Below are positions 9,866 to 21,500 of a DNA stretch of 64,000 nucleotides, piece after piece (positions within the stretch are counted from its first letter, which is position 1; each line of letters starts with the position of its first letter). The notes under the pieces are model-generated. The model did not search any database, was not told the DNA's origin, and was given only the letters and a program-made list of their open reading frames with translations. The position numbers and the translations under genes were made by a program. The DNA comes from Symsagittifera roscoffensis (lineage: Eukaryota > Xenacoelomorpha > Acoela > Convolutidae): NCBI RefSeq assembly GCF_963678635.1, contig NC_087067.1, positions 56,145,964 to 56,209,963 on the forward strand. The letters run 5' to 3'.

Positions 9866-12319
9866 TTAATTTCTAAAATTTCGCGGGGCTAGGGATAGTG
9901 GATGGTTATTTGGTAGGGGTGGTAATTGTGGTGCCGTTGGCTGTGTGTCGACATTGTTATGTTCTTCGTCGTATGTATTTTGTCGTGTTGTTATTTTTGT
10001 GTTATATTCTTTTATTTGTGCGTCTAAAAGAATTTTGTTTATAGATGTGGAAAAAATTCCAAAAAATCCTGCAAAGAGTATGCGTGCTACGCTTGCTTGT
10101 CTGTTTACTTGTGTGTGTATAGCACATGTATTGTAGATTCCTTTTAAGAGTGAGAAAAGAAATCCAATAAAGTTAAACATTGCGTATAAAATAGTCAATT
10201 TTTCTAAGATGTAGTAGGGCCATCCTAGAAAATCTAGGATCTCATTTTTGAGTGTAACAAAGCTAAAAATGTTAATTGGTGATATATCTTGGGGACGGTA
10301 TTTTTCGCCGTTTAGATATATATAATCTTTAATGTCTTTAAAATATCCGCTATAGTCTTGCGTGTAGATATCGGCAAATCCTGCAGTTTCTGCAAGTTTG
10401 CGTAAATTTTGGTCTATTGATTGTCTTTGTATAGTGTCCATTTGTGTTAATAATTCTTGGAATTGTTGTGTTCTAATGTGATGTTGAATATCTGATTTTG
10501 AGTATATTCCTATTGATTGTAAGTCTATATTTGGGTTTCGAGCAATAGCGCGAATGCTTTCTGGTGAAAATTTTTTGAGTGATTGCATTAATGTGGGATA
10601 TGGAGTGAGAAGATAATATTTATTTTCATCAGGGTTTAGTTGTACTACATTGTGGCTATTTTCTGATCCACATGGGACTGCGGTATCCCAGAAATAGGTT
10701 CTTCGTGAAAGTGTATCCACGAAATGTACTTTATTCTTATAAAAGATAGGGATCCTTTTATAACATCGTTTATCTTCAAAAACGTATAGTGGTGATACTT
10801 TTTTAGTACAAGTATAAAACCATAAAATGTTTCCTTCGTAGTCTAAAAAATTTGATCTATTTCCTGATAATAAGTATCCTGCGTAGGGTATTTTTAATAC
10901 TGCTAGTGCAAGTGATTGTAGTATTTGTGTTCGTTCTAATTCGCATAGTTGATGTAGTGTTTCTAATTCAGAGAGTGACATTTCTTGAAAAATGCGGCTA
11001 ATTGTATAGTCTAGTTTCATATCCAAATGAATATCATAGTGGATATTACCAAAATATGTAGTATTCATTAGTGATAATTCTTGTAAGCGTGTGCTTCTGG
11101 TGTCATAAGGTTTTAGATGTCCACCAGGTTGTCCGTTGCTTTTTTCAAAATTAACTGGTATATAGGATGTTCCTTCGTTTAGAGGATGACCTGTGGCGTA
11201 TGGGTCGATTTTTACTTTACCAGTGGTCATGTCGAATCCTTTTTCATATTCAACTAATATTTCAGAGTATTGTGTTCTGTGAAGTGGATTCCTGTATTTA
11301 CATGCAAGTTCTGTTTCTTGATATATTTGAAAACGTGTCAATTTATTTTCTATATTGTCTATGTTTCGAAAATCGGAACTTAGTTTGCGTGATGGATGGA
11401 CTTGTTCATATGGAATTGATTGTATGAAATATTTTTCGTGAAATTTTATCATACGAGCGTGTATTTTTGCTACTTGAAATGTTGTACATGTGTCTTCGGG
11501 GAACCAAACAATTGTTGCTTGTGTTCTCGTTGTAGGGTCGCAATATCCTTGATCATTTTTACAAGGTAGTCGGATTCCTTGATAGATCATTGTATTATCA
11601 GATAAATCTCGTGTGAGTTGTATTTTTTCGAGTTGTATTTTCCAATCGAAAAACATTATTTCTTGGTATCCTTTATTTTTTGTGTCTGCTTTGCAGTTTG
11701 ATGGGTTATTTATACCAATGTGTGGTATCCAATGTTTATCGTGTAGGTCATAGGTTAATCGTCCGTGTGCGCCGTTATACGGGTATTTTTCGTCTAGTTT
11801 TATATGTCCTTGGTGTCTTTCAAGTTGTGATTGATGTACAGAGTCTGAAAAAACTTGAAAATTAACTAATTTTCTTTGGGAGTTTTTATTTTGTGTGATG
11901 TTTAGTCTAAGTAATTCATTTTTACAATCGTCGGGATTGAGATGTAAAAGACGTTCTATATTACTTTGGTAGAATGATTCATGGTCAAGTCGGTTTTTGT
12001 TTCCGTTCGAGACTTGTGAACAATGTACTTTCTTTTCGGAAAATGTTGCTGTGAATTTATAACCTGTAACTGTTGTAGCTCGGGCTTTTGAATAGAGTGT
12101 TGCTATTATATCTGTGGTTTCTATAGCTTGTGGTTCTGTTTCACATTGTGATACCTGATTGATTGCATATTTATGTAGTGTTTTTTGTTCATTTTCTTCG
12201 CAATCGTAATGTGTTACTAATAAATCTTGTGGTCCTGTACGAGGGGAAGGGTTTATATTTTGATTTGAGGTTATTAGAAAAAGGGTTTGGAGAAAAATTA
12301 ATAATTTTAGAATATACAT
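9866..12319 (-). CDS. env: Env-like surface glycoprotein, chuvirus-type
   Basis: 817 residues. A hydrophobic signal peptide occupies about residues 1-18, followed by a Cys-rich ectodomain. Around residue 455 a helix-rich block (LCELERTQILQSLALAVLK) leads into a Cys-containing strand region and a Pro/Tyr block (LLTPYPTLMQSL). A transmembrane segment is near 705-725, a second hydrophobic stretch near 745-765, and the tail is polar. The order of these blocks resembles glycoproteins of chuviruses (Jingchuvirales) and their homologues captured by LTR retroelements; this comes from pattern memory, not a search. It starts inside the end of the Ser/Thr-rich ORF (13-nt overlap). The reading frame is intact here but broken in copy 2. 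Confidence 0.75.
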   Translation of the reverse strand: MYILKLLIFLQTLFLITSNQNINPSPRTGPQDLLVTHYDCEENEQKTLHKYAINQVSQCETEPQAIETTDIIATLYSKARATTVTGYKFTATFSEKKVHCSQVSNGNKNRLDHESFYQSNIERLLHLNPDDCKNELLRLNITQNKNSQRKLVNFQVFSDSVHQSQLERHQGHIKLDEKYPYNGAHGRLTYDLHDKHWIPHIGINNPSNCKADTKNKGYQEIMFFDWKIQLEKIQLTRDLSDNTMIYQGIRLPCKNDQGYCDPTTRTQATIVWFPEDTCTTFQVAKIHARMIKFHEKYFIQSIPYEQVHPSRKLSSDFRNIDNIENKLTRFQIYQETELACKYRNPLHRTQYSEILVEYEKGFDMTTGKVKIDPYATGHPLNEGTSYIPVNFEKSNGQPGGHLKPYDTRSTRLQELSLMNTTYFGNIHYDIHLDMKLDYTISRIFQEMSLSELETLHQLCELERTQILQSLALAVLKIPYAGYLLSGNRSNFLDYEGNILWFYTCTKKVSPLYVFEDKRCYKRIPIFYKNKVHFVDTLSRRTYFWDTAVPCGSENSHNVVQLNPDENKYYLLTPYPTLMQSLKKFSPESIRAIARNPNIDLQSIGIYSKSDIQHHIRTQQFQELLTQMDTIQRQSIDQNLRKLAETAGFADIYTQDYSGYFKDIKDYIYLNGEKYRPQDISPINIFSFVTLKNEILDFLGWPYYILEKLTILYAMFNFIGFLFSLLKGIYNTCAIHTQVNRQASVARILFAGFFGIFSTSINKILLDAQIKEYNTKITTRQNTYDEEHNNVDTQPTAPQLPPLPNNHPLSLAPRNFRN

Positions 12320-13443
12320 GTGTATGATAATCCTGAGTATGGATTATAAAATGTAATGTAACCAATTGTGTTTTTAGTGTATCTGTCGTATTTGTATATT
12401 ACTTCAGTAGTTATAAACGGTGGTGGTAGTGATTGAGCTGTTATGTTAGGTGGATTTAATGGGTAGGGATGTTGGGTAATATTATTTAACTTAACTGTGA
12501 TTTCAAATTTTAATTGTAAACTGTTTTGTTGGAGTATTTGAATATTGTGATCACGGATATCGTTGTGAATATCTTGGCGATATTGTAATCTATTAAGTGC
12601 CCAGTTATGAAGGCGGTTACTTTCTTGATGTTGTCCAAATAATGGTGGAGGTGCTGTGAATGTATTCCAATCTAATCTTAAAGGAATATTTACAGATGAT
12701 TGTTCTCGATATCTGGCGTCGAGATTATTTGGAAAATTTAAGTTAAAGGGTAGTGGTGAAAATTGACTTATTGATGGTGTTGATGGTAGTGATAATGTTT
12801 CTGGTAGTGATGAGGATGTTGTTGTATCCGTAGAAATATCTATGGGGTCATTGACTAAATTTGGTTCACCTTGTGTGAATGAATTTGTAGTCCAATATGG
12901 TAGTCGTGATGTTAGGTTTGGGGGGTTAAAGGGATTTTCACGTATCTGTTCAGATGTTGGTGTTGAACCTAAGTAGTCTGAAGGTAGACTTGAAGTGCTT
13001 CGTTGTGAAAAAAGTGTAGGAGTTTCTGGTGTGATACCAGTGGTGTTTTCTGGAGTGGTTTGTGTTGGGGATTGAGGTATATCAAAATGAACTCGGGGAG
13101 TTTGAAAATTTCTATTTCGTCGAGGATGTATAATTTGTCTATTTATTTCTGCTGTGTTTTGGTTTTGACTAAGGTTTCGTATTCTACTTAGTTCTTGTGG
13201 TAGTGTTGGGTAAAGATTATATGTTGGTTCACTTAGGGATGTTTGTCGTTGAACTGGTTCTAGTGGTTCAGATAAACGAGCGTGCCTTTCTTCAAAGGTG
13301 TATGGATTGTCTTGAAAAGAAATTCGTGTAGATGTTTGAGGGTTTTGAGTAGTTGAAGGTGGTGTTGGATTATCTTGGGATGATGTCGGTGAAGACTGAT
13401 TCTGTGACTGTTGGGTAGCAATTTTTGATGGATTTTTAAATTG
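12307..13443 (-). CDS. Methionine-free Ser/Thr/Pro-rich ORF
   Basis: A 378-codon open frame bounded by stops that contains no methionine codon. It is rich in Ser, Thr, Pro, Asn and Gln, with conserved islands such as NPYTFEERHARLS, RRNRNFQTPRVHFDIPQS and WNTFTAPPPLFGQH. The same islands occur in copy 2 (54581-55620), which argues for a real protein. It follows the 62-aa membrane ORF and overlaps the env ATG by 13 nt. With no ATG, it must be made by frameshifting from the membrane ORF, by splicing or by a non-AUG start. A fusion with the membrane ORF would give an anchored, mucin-like protein. Confidence 0.6.
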   Translation of the reverse strand, partial: QFKNPSKIATQQSQNQSSPTSSQDNPTPPSTTQNPQTSTRISFQDNPYTFEERHARLSEPLEPVQRQTSLSEPTYNLYPTLPQELSRIRNLSQNQNTAEINRQIIHPRRNRNFQTPRVHFDIPQSPTQTTPENTTGITPETPTLFSQRSTSSLPSDYLGSTPTSEQIRENPFNPPNLTSRLPYWTTNSFTQGEPNLVNDPIDISTDTTTSSSLPETLSLPSTPSISQFSPLPFNLNFPNNLDARYREQSSVNIPLRLDWNTFTAPPPLFGQHQESNRLHNWALNRLQYRQDIHNDIRDHNIQILQQNSLQLKFEITVKLNNITQHPYPLNPPNITAQSLPPPFITTEVIYKYDRYTKNTIGYITFYNPYSGLSYTCIF

Positions 13444-13448
13444 TTACT

Positions 13449-13637
13449 TTAGTGAGAGGGTTTATGTTTATTATAATATTCTTCTAAAAAAAGAATTAGA
13501 AAAATTGTTGCTAGGGCAAATGTAATGATTGCTTTCTTTATACATTTACATATTGTCAAAATGAGGGATGATAGAAATGTTATGAAAATTACAAACAATA
13601 AAAAAATATCAGTTCTACTGAAAATTGTTCGTATCAT
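13449..13637 (-). CDS. 62-aa two-span membrane protein
   Basis: Two hydrophobic segments flank a basic Cys-Lys turn (TICKCIKKAIITFALAT). ATG overlaps the stop of the 76-aa ORF as ATGA. Copy 2 keeps it intact at 54430-54618 with few changes, in a copy where most other genes are broken. Size and topology resemble small viral membrane proteins, but no homology is claimed. Confidence 0.6.
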   Translation of the reverse strand: MIRTIFSRTDIFLLFVIFITFLSSLILTICKCIKKAIITFALATIFLILFLEEYYNKHKPSH

Positions 13638-13864
13638 TTAGACAAGTTGTTAAAATCGTACCTGTGGATATATTCAAGGGTTTTGGAAAGTTGGAGGAAT
13701 AGTTCAATTATTGTGTAGAAAATTAAAAAAATGTTACAAAAAATTATTATGATTATTAGAAAGGATTCAATGATATCAAAAAGAAATATTATAAAGGCTT
13801 GAAGTATTGAAAAAAAATGTTTAAAATTGATAAATATTTGAGCGACTGTTTGAGAGAAAAGCAT
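13634..13864 (-). CDS. 76-aa hydrophobic ORF
   Basis: Rich in Phe, Ile and Leu with at least one long membrane segment (ESFLIIIIIFCNIFLIFYTI). It ends in TGA overlapping the ATG of the 62-aa ORF. The matching part of copy 2 (54191-54428) is degraded. The strong T/A bias of the region means chance openness is possible. Confidence 0.4.
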   Translation of the reverse strand: MLFSQTVAQIFINFKHFFSILQAFIIFLFDIIESFLIIIIIFCNIFLIFYTIIELFLQLSKTLEYIHRYDFNNLSK

Positions 13865-14465
13865 TTAAGAAATGATCTCTTGGTCGAATGTTTTTTTGCT
13901 GTTTGAGGCGATTTTCTAGTGTGGTCGAATTATTTATTAGTTTTTTGACAAGTGGGTTGAGTTTCGTAAAAAATTGTTGGGGGCAATTTTCATGGTGACT
14001 GGGAGGTCGTCTTTTTCTTTATTTTTGTTTGTCAAATGATCCGGGGTATGGTGAGATTTTTATACTTTAGGCTAATTAAAATCTTCATTTTGTGACTTTA
14101 GGCTAAGTTATCAAATTTGTTTTGGGGGTATTCGTGGTCTGAGTTGGGGAAATATTGTTGATCTTTGGGTTATTAGATAAGGGAGGGGTACGGTATTATG
14201 GTGATATTTATTTTAGCTGTCAAGTTGGAGTGGTTTGCTTATTTTTGACCTGGAGGTTGTAAAGTTATAGTTAGAGATGTGCCTGGAGTTCTAGATTATT
14301 CGTCTAATTGATCTTAGTTTGAGTTAGAGAAAGTGGCGGATTGGATGAATCCTATTGGTCTATTTTGAACTAGAATTATTGCGTACTTGTGAGCATGTTA
14401 TTTTGAAAAATGGAAATGAAAAATGTTACGGAGGTTTCAAGATTGTGAAGTATAAAATTTTAAAA
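13865..14465 (-). other. Non-coding segment between integrase and membrane ORFs
   Basis: About 600 nt without an ORF, also present in copy 2 (53579-54190). It could carry a subgenomic promoter or splice acceptor for the downstream module; no clear signal was found. Confidence 0.5.
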
Positions 14466-15573
14466 TTACTTTTTAAATTCTACTTTCTTTAATATTTTAG
14501 ATTGGGGGATGAACATTTTGTAGTTTTTACGTGGTTGATTTCGGAGTCTTGTTGTCTTTCTATGTTCTGATTTGTCTATTTCTTCTTGGGGTATTATTTG
14601 TTCTGTCATTTTTCTATTTTTTCTTTGTTTTGGAGATTCTTTATGGTTTTGTGTATTGTTTTTGGTAGCGATTGGTTTTGTGTTTTGATTTTCGGTGGGG
14701 TTATCATTTTGTTCTGTTTTTTTCAGATGTGGTTCGTTTTGAATAATTTTTAATCCTGTGAAAGAATATAATTGGGTTAATTCGCGGAGTGCGTATTCTT
14801 TTGGGTAATAAGGTAATAGGTTGTTTCGATGCTGAACGATTTCTTTTTTGTTTGAGTCGATAATTTTATATGTGACATCTGTGGGTTTTGCAATTATTTG
14901 ATAGGGTCCTTTTCGGAGGGGTTGTAATTTTTTAGAAATTCCTTTTTGAGTATTAAAATTAGGTATTAAAACAAATGTTCCAATTTTTAAATCGGAAGCT
15001 GGTGTAAAACGTGAATTGATTTGTTCATTTATGTTTTGTCTTTGTAATAACTTTTTCGTTATTTTTTGGTAAATTTCATTGTGTTTCTTATCTCTATTTA
15101 AAATCCATTCGGTGTGTGTACCGGAGGCTAATTTAAGGATTTGTGGGTGATGAAAATGATCTTCATCGTGCGTATGTAATGGTAGGTTATAACAAATTGA
15201 GTCTTTATTTGGTTGACAATAACCTTGTGCGTTTTTATGGGAATTTGCTGTAAACATTATTGGTTTGCGTGGCTTTTGGTTGAAAACCATTTCGTATGGT
15301 GACATTCCTAAAGTTGTCGTGATTTGTGAATTATATGCTAATGGAAATAATTTTACATCTGCTGACCATTCGGTATATTTGGTATCATTTCCGTTGATGA
15401 TACATCTAAGATATTCTTGTAGTGAACGGTTCATACCTTCGACTAAGCCGTTTGTCCAAGGTGCATGAGATGTACGTGGTTTGTGTTTAATGTTGTATAA
15501 ATGACATAGTGTTATTATTTCATTATTTATGAATTCTGTACCATTGTCTGTGACTAAAATTTCTGGTAATTTG
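14466..15573 (-). pseudogene. Integrase remainder (catalytic D2, E and C-terminal domain), out of frame
   Basis: This frame continues integrase after the frameshift. It contains the second catalytic Asp in TDNGTEF (about 15530-15553), the Glu in LVEGMNRS (about 15427-15450) and a GPY-type module (LRKGPYQIIAKP), followed by a basic tail. The first Asp is in the upstream frame. The first ATG in frame is at 15434, after both catalytic residues, so translation from it would not yield an active core. Copy 2 carries the uninterrupted version at 52367-53578. Confidence 0.85.
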
Positions 15574-18500
15574 CGACAAATTTTGCTATCCAGTGTTCAT
15601 AAAGTGTTGTGTATGCGTAATAAGCGTTACAATGTGGTACTGGGTTAAGTGCTACATAATGTGTAAATGCGTCAACAATTACCATAATGTAGGAGTTTCC
15701 TTCTGATGAGGGTGAAATTGGTCCTTTAGTATCAAATGAGATACGATGATTAAAGTATAAACTTTGTCCTTTAAAATCTTGTTTTTGTGCTATTTGTTTT
15801 TGATTTGGGTAAGGTTTATTTAATTGACATACTATACAATCATTGCATAGTACTTTTATCCAAATTGGTGCATTTGGGAAGTAAAAATTTTGTATAAAAT
15901 TTGAATATGTTTTCTCTGATCCAGAGTGTCCTTTAATGTTTTGTGTATGTGAAATATTAAAAGCTATAAGAATCATACTTATAGGGAGACAGGGAACTGT
16001 AGATTCATTAAGGTTGTACTCTAAAAGGTCTGTATTTTCGTTAATTGTTGTATTGTTAAACTTGCGAAAGTATCGGAGGAGTGTTTTGTTTCCTAGAATG
16101 GTTGAATCTGCTTTGATAGGTTTAGTTTTATATTTGTGCCATGATTTTAGTTGTCGAATTACTGGGTCAAGGTTTTGATATTGTTTCAGTGTTGAAATTG
16201 TAATTGTTTCTGTTGGGGGGAGAAAAATGTTTTCGATTTCTAATTTAGATAATGGTATTGTATCAAGTGGGTCGTGAAGGTCAAAAACTTGATTTATTGT
16301 GTATTTTGAATCATTTGTTTGTGGTCCTGATAAATTTATTTTATCAGTTAAATCTTCTTTTTCAATTAGTGGAAAATGGTCTTTTTTAGGTAGGTGTTGT
16401 TTTGTTCGTTTTTGTTGGGTGTTATTTTTTATCCATTGAGAATATGGAATTGGTTTAAAAGTTGATGTTCCAAGTAGGTCAACTTCATAATGATTATTTT
16501 GACAATCTAAATAAAGTGGGAAATGTTGTAAATTATTTATTTGTGATTGTTCAATATCAGTTTTTACTGCATATTTGCATTCTAATCGAGGTGATGTTTC
16601 GTTTTCTGCAAGGTAGAATTTTATATTTTTGGGTATTTCAACTGTTGTTTTTCGTGTAAGTAATTCAGGTGGTGTATTTCGACTTAAGGTGTCTGGTAAT
16701 GCAAGATTTTTTCCTGCAGTCCAAACTATATGTAAGTTTGGAAATTTCATTAGAATTAGTTGAAATCTGTAAACTCGGTGGTTTGGGTTAGATTTCTGTG
16801 TAAAAAGAAAGATGATTGGTTTGTGGTCTGTGAACAAAACTGTGGGATGTTTTGATCCAAGTATCAGAAATTCATATTCTGTAAGTGTATATATTATGGC
16901 TGTACATTCTCTCATTAGAGTTGAGAGTCGTAGCTCTGCTTGAGTGAATAATCGAGAATTTGCTGATATGAGGTTCATTTTATTTGTACCATTATGTGAT
17001 TGTAATAATGCTGCGCCGATGCCAAAGTTCGAAGCATCGCACATTGCATAAAATGGTTGATCAGGGTCTGGAATTGTGTTTGAAATTTGTTCAGTTAAAA
17101 GTTTCTTTATTTCTTCGAATCGTGTTTGATGTTCTGTATTCCATTCAAAGTTGTTTTGTTGTCTAAGGATGTTATAAAATGGTCGTAGGTATAATTGCAT
17201 TTTATAAACATATTTACTTAAAAAGTTTAACATTCCAAGGAACTCTTGGATTTTCTTTTTATTTGTTGGTGGTTGAAGTTTTTGAATAGCGTCAATGCGT
17301 GATTTCAGTGGAGTGATTGTTTTTCTTTCTATATTATGTCCTAAGAATTTAACTCTAGTCAAAAAGAAGTGTGATTTATCGGGGGCGGCCTTCAGATTTT
17401 CGTTCTGAAGTATTTGGTGATATGTTTCTAAAACTTTGAACATTTCGTCTTTTGTTTGTGATTGCATAAAAACATCGTCTAAATAGGTGATTGCGTTTTT
17501 CTTGAGTATTAGTGGTCTAAAAATTTTGCTCATAAAGGCTGAAAATGCTGCTGGTCCTATGGATATTCCATAGAATAAGCGGTTGAATTCATATTGTTGG
17601 TTTCCGATAACAAATTGTGTTAAACGTCGTGATTGTTCATCTAGTGGCATTTGATTGTATGCACTATTCATGTCGGCGGTTGTGAAGTATTTGCCGTTTA
17701 TTTTTGTTAAAATAACTTGTATTGGTTCAATGGGCCAATTACATTTTGATTCATCTATGAGTGAATTGAGGTATCTAGCATCGAGAACGATTTTTAACGA
17801 TTCTCCTTTAGCTAGAATGATAACGGGGTTGATGAATGTGTTGCCTTTTGGTTGTTCTTCTTTATTAACCGGTGATATAATGTTGTATTGCTCTAAAATA
17901 TCGAGTAATCTAATTGGTACTTTACTTGCTCTTTGTTTTTTGAAAACTGCGTCTGGTTTTAATGGGAGATGTAGTGATGAACTGATTTTGCCAACATCGA
18001 ATTTTGATGTTGCATAGACTGATGAATATTGAATTAGCTGTTTGGCTAACTTTTCAAATTCGTCTTGTGTTATTTGTGAATGTTGGAAATTAAACATTGT
18101 TAAAAATTTCTGTTGGTCCTCTGTGTAGTTACTGATGTTGAATGTAGGTTTGAAATATGGAGTTTTTGTGAAATAATCCGTATTTCTGTTTTCGTTACTT
18201 ATTATATTATTTATAGATAATTCTTCATTAAGAATTGTAGATTGGCAAATATCTAGTAATTGGAGTATATTATTTACGCGATAGGCTTTTTCGTGTATTG
18301 GTGATATTGTTGCGTTGGTTTCACAATATCCTAAAAGTCCTAATGGTAATGTTACTTGGTAAGGTGTGTTGTTATAGACATGTAAGGAGATGATATCTGA
18401 ATTCGAATTTTTCAAATATTTTATTGAAGAGATTGTGATTTTGAAAAATTTATGAATCGGTTTGAATTCAAAATCTGACATATAAAATTTTTGTTTGTTT

Positions 18501-21500
18501 TGTGCTTTATCATATTGGTGAACTTGTTTGATTGAAAAATTATAGATGTTTCCTGATAGTGGTTTCAGGTGTTTTCTTTGTTGGTTAAATATCGGATAAA
18601 ATTTTGAAAAGAATGGTGGTTGTTTATTCAATCTTTGAAAAAATGTTAAGGATGTTTCTTTTGTTTTTGTATATTTATCTTTGATTAATATTTTACTATT
18701 TAGTATGTTAATTGTTGGTATATACTTTGAAATAAATGGTATTCCAATGATATTATATTTAATATCGGTGATATGGAATATTTGTTTAAATGGCTTATTT
18801 AAAATTTTACTTTGTTCCATTGTTCTGGTAGGGAGGAGAAATAATTGGATTTTTCCGTAGTTTATCAATGTTGATCCTTGTGCTGTCGCTAGTTTGCTGG
18901 AGGTTTCAAGAGGTGTTAGCTTTGGGTGTAAGATTTTTATTTCATTCCATGTGGGAATGTTTATTATGTTTGATTCTGCTCCTGAATCAATTAAAAAATC
19001 TATTTCAAGGTCTGGTGGTTGAAATTCTTTATTTCTTGGGCTTTCTAAGAGAAATGGTATTGTCCAAATTTTTTCTTTGGGTTGTTCTTTTTGTATATTT
19101 TGATAAATGTGGTTTGTATTCAAGCATTTTGTTTTGGTATTTTTATTGGTTTGATTTGTAGTGTTTATCTCATTTGTTTCTTGCGTCGTTGGTGTGGAAT
19201 TTATGGGTGTAGTGTAATGATTTTGAAGAATTTGTGATTGATTTTCATATATATGTGATGGAAAGGGTTGTTCATATATGACAGATTCATAGTCATTTTC
19301 GACTTTTATCATATTGATATCAAGAGTGTTTTCAGTATCACTTTCTGAATCTGATGATGTACAGTTTATTTGATTGAGTTGTAACGTATCAGTTACTGTG
19401 TCATCAATACCTGGGGGGTCTGATGTTGTTTCTGGGTTAGCTTGTACTTGATTGATTTGTCTTTGATGTTTAGGTGTACTACTTCTATGACGATTATTAG
19501 AGTTATTGTAGTGATTATTATTCCGGTGTGGTGATTGGGAATAATTTCTATAACGATTATTATAACTTGGGTGTCGATTTTGTGAATTATTTCGCGATCT
19601 GTTTTGGTAATTATTGTTTTGTCTGTTATAGTTCGATCTATTATATGAGTTATTCCTTGATCGATTGTTCGGGTAATTCTGATTTCGATTGTTTGAATAA
19701 CTTCTATTTCTATTATAGGAGTAGTTTCTATTCCTATTGTATGATGAATTTCGTGATTGGTTGTTTGGATAGTAGTTATTTCTTGATTGGGAATTAGATC
19801 TAGAAACAAATCGTTGTGTATTTGAATTTGATCTGGAGTAGTTATTTCGACTATTCGGTCTATTGTAGTGATTTTGTGATGAATTATACGTGTTTCTTCG
19901 TTCTGGTGATCTTCCTCTATAACTTGAGTTATATGGAGATTGATTTCTTGTATAGCTTGTATTGTTCGGGAGTGGTTTTCCTGAACTGTTGTTGCTGTAT
20001 ACATTTTTGTTTGGTAGATTTTGATCTTTTTTCATGTATTGATAAAATGATTTATTTGGTTCTTTGTATTTTTGAGGTTTATTTTGACTATCTTGCTGTT
20101 TTTGTCTACATTCGGAAATACTATGTCCGTATCGTCGGCAATAATTACACCATTTCTTGAAAGATGGTTTGCCTTTAAAGTTCGGGTTCTTTTCGTAAAT
20201 ATTGAGTATTTCAGTGATTTTTTCAACGAGATCTGTTTCTGATTCTTGTATATTATTAATATTAGTGGGAGTCGTTTCAATTTTGTTAACGTATTGTAAT
20301 TTCAAATTCTCCGTTTCTTCTAGTTTCATCGTGATTTCTGCTTGTTCTAGTTTGTCTACTAGTTTTCTAAAATCTAAATCGGGTTCTCGAATTGAAGAAG
20401 GATGGGATGCTCTCTTTTTTATTGCTATTTTCCTTAATTGTGGTGTTAAGGTCATCATTAAGATTTCTGTCATCTTAGTGTTTTTATAGTCGTGTGTATT
20501 TAGTGAATATGCTTTTCGAACTAGTGTTTCGATTCTTACTGCTATTTGTTTGATGGTTTCGTTTGGTAATCTGCGAATTTCATTACATAAAACTCTTTGT
20601 TGTTGTTTGTTTCTTTCGGAGTCAAACATTTTTGAAAATTCTTGTGTAAATCTTTTCCAGTTTGATTTTATTTCTTGAGGTAGTACTGAAAACCATTTTT
20701 GGGCTGCGCCATCTAAGGTTGTTTGTATCAACGCTGTGCGTCGATGTATCCAGTTTTGATGTAGTGGCGTGTTAATTGGTTCAGGTCCAATATTTAAAAT
20801 TAAATTTGCTGTTACTGCATTTAAGTAATCTTCTACAGAGTATTCAGGGTCTGTTCCTGTGAAAACCATTAAGGGTTTATTTGATGTTATTGATGATCCA
20901 CCCATAAGGTATGGATTCATTGTCATTTGTAATGATTCAGCTGCATTTGGCATTTGAGAAAAATTTGAAAGTTGGTTTCTTGTTATTTCATGTTGTTGAA
21001 GATAATACGGGAGTGGTATTTCATTTTGCATTTGTGATGGTTGATACGAGTGTGTAGTCATTGGATTTTGTTGTTGAATTGGTTGAAAAGATTGTATATT
21101 AATTGGATTTGGTTGTTGAATTGGTTGTTGATATTGTGCATCTGTTGATTGTGGAGAAAAATTTCTATGGTTTGTACGTGTTTTCTGTATTCCTTGTCTA
21201 CGATATTCTTGAGTATTTGGTGCAAATATATCTGGTTGTAAGAAATCTTCATCTGAGGATAAATAATCCATTTGATAAGATGTTTGTTTTTTATTTTTAT
21301 TTTGTTGAAAAAATGGGTAATTTCCACTGCGATCCTGTGGAGGATTTGGTTGAAAATTTGTGGAATTATATTGGGCCGTTGGGTTATCCCAGTTTCGAGG
21401 TTTTGTATATTGATTAAAATTCCTTTGTGGTTGATAATTTGTTTTTGATGGATGTGTATAATTATAATTATGGTCTGCAAAGTTGTTTCTAGTGAATGTT

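Noticed and set aside
19393..20004. 203-codon open frame on the minus strand, Thr/Ile-rich
   Set aside because: It is an alternative frame of the Arg/Asn/Tyr-repeat tract of Gag; the repeat composition keeps a second frame open.
21058..21480. 140-codon minus-strand frame rich in Ile/Gln
   Set aside because: Shadow frame of the QN-rich Gag N-terminus.
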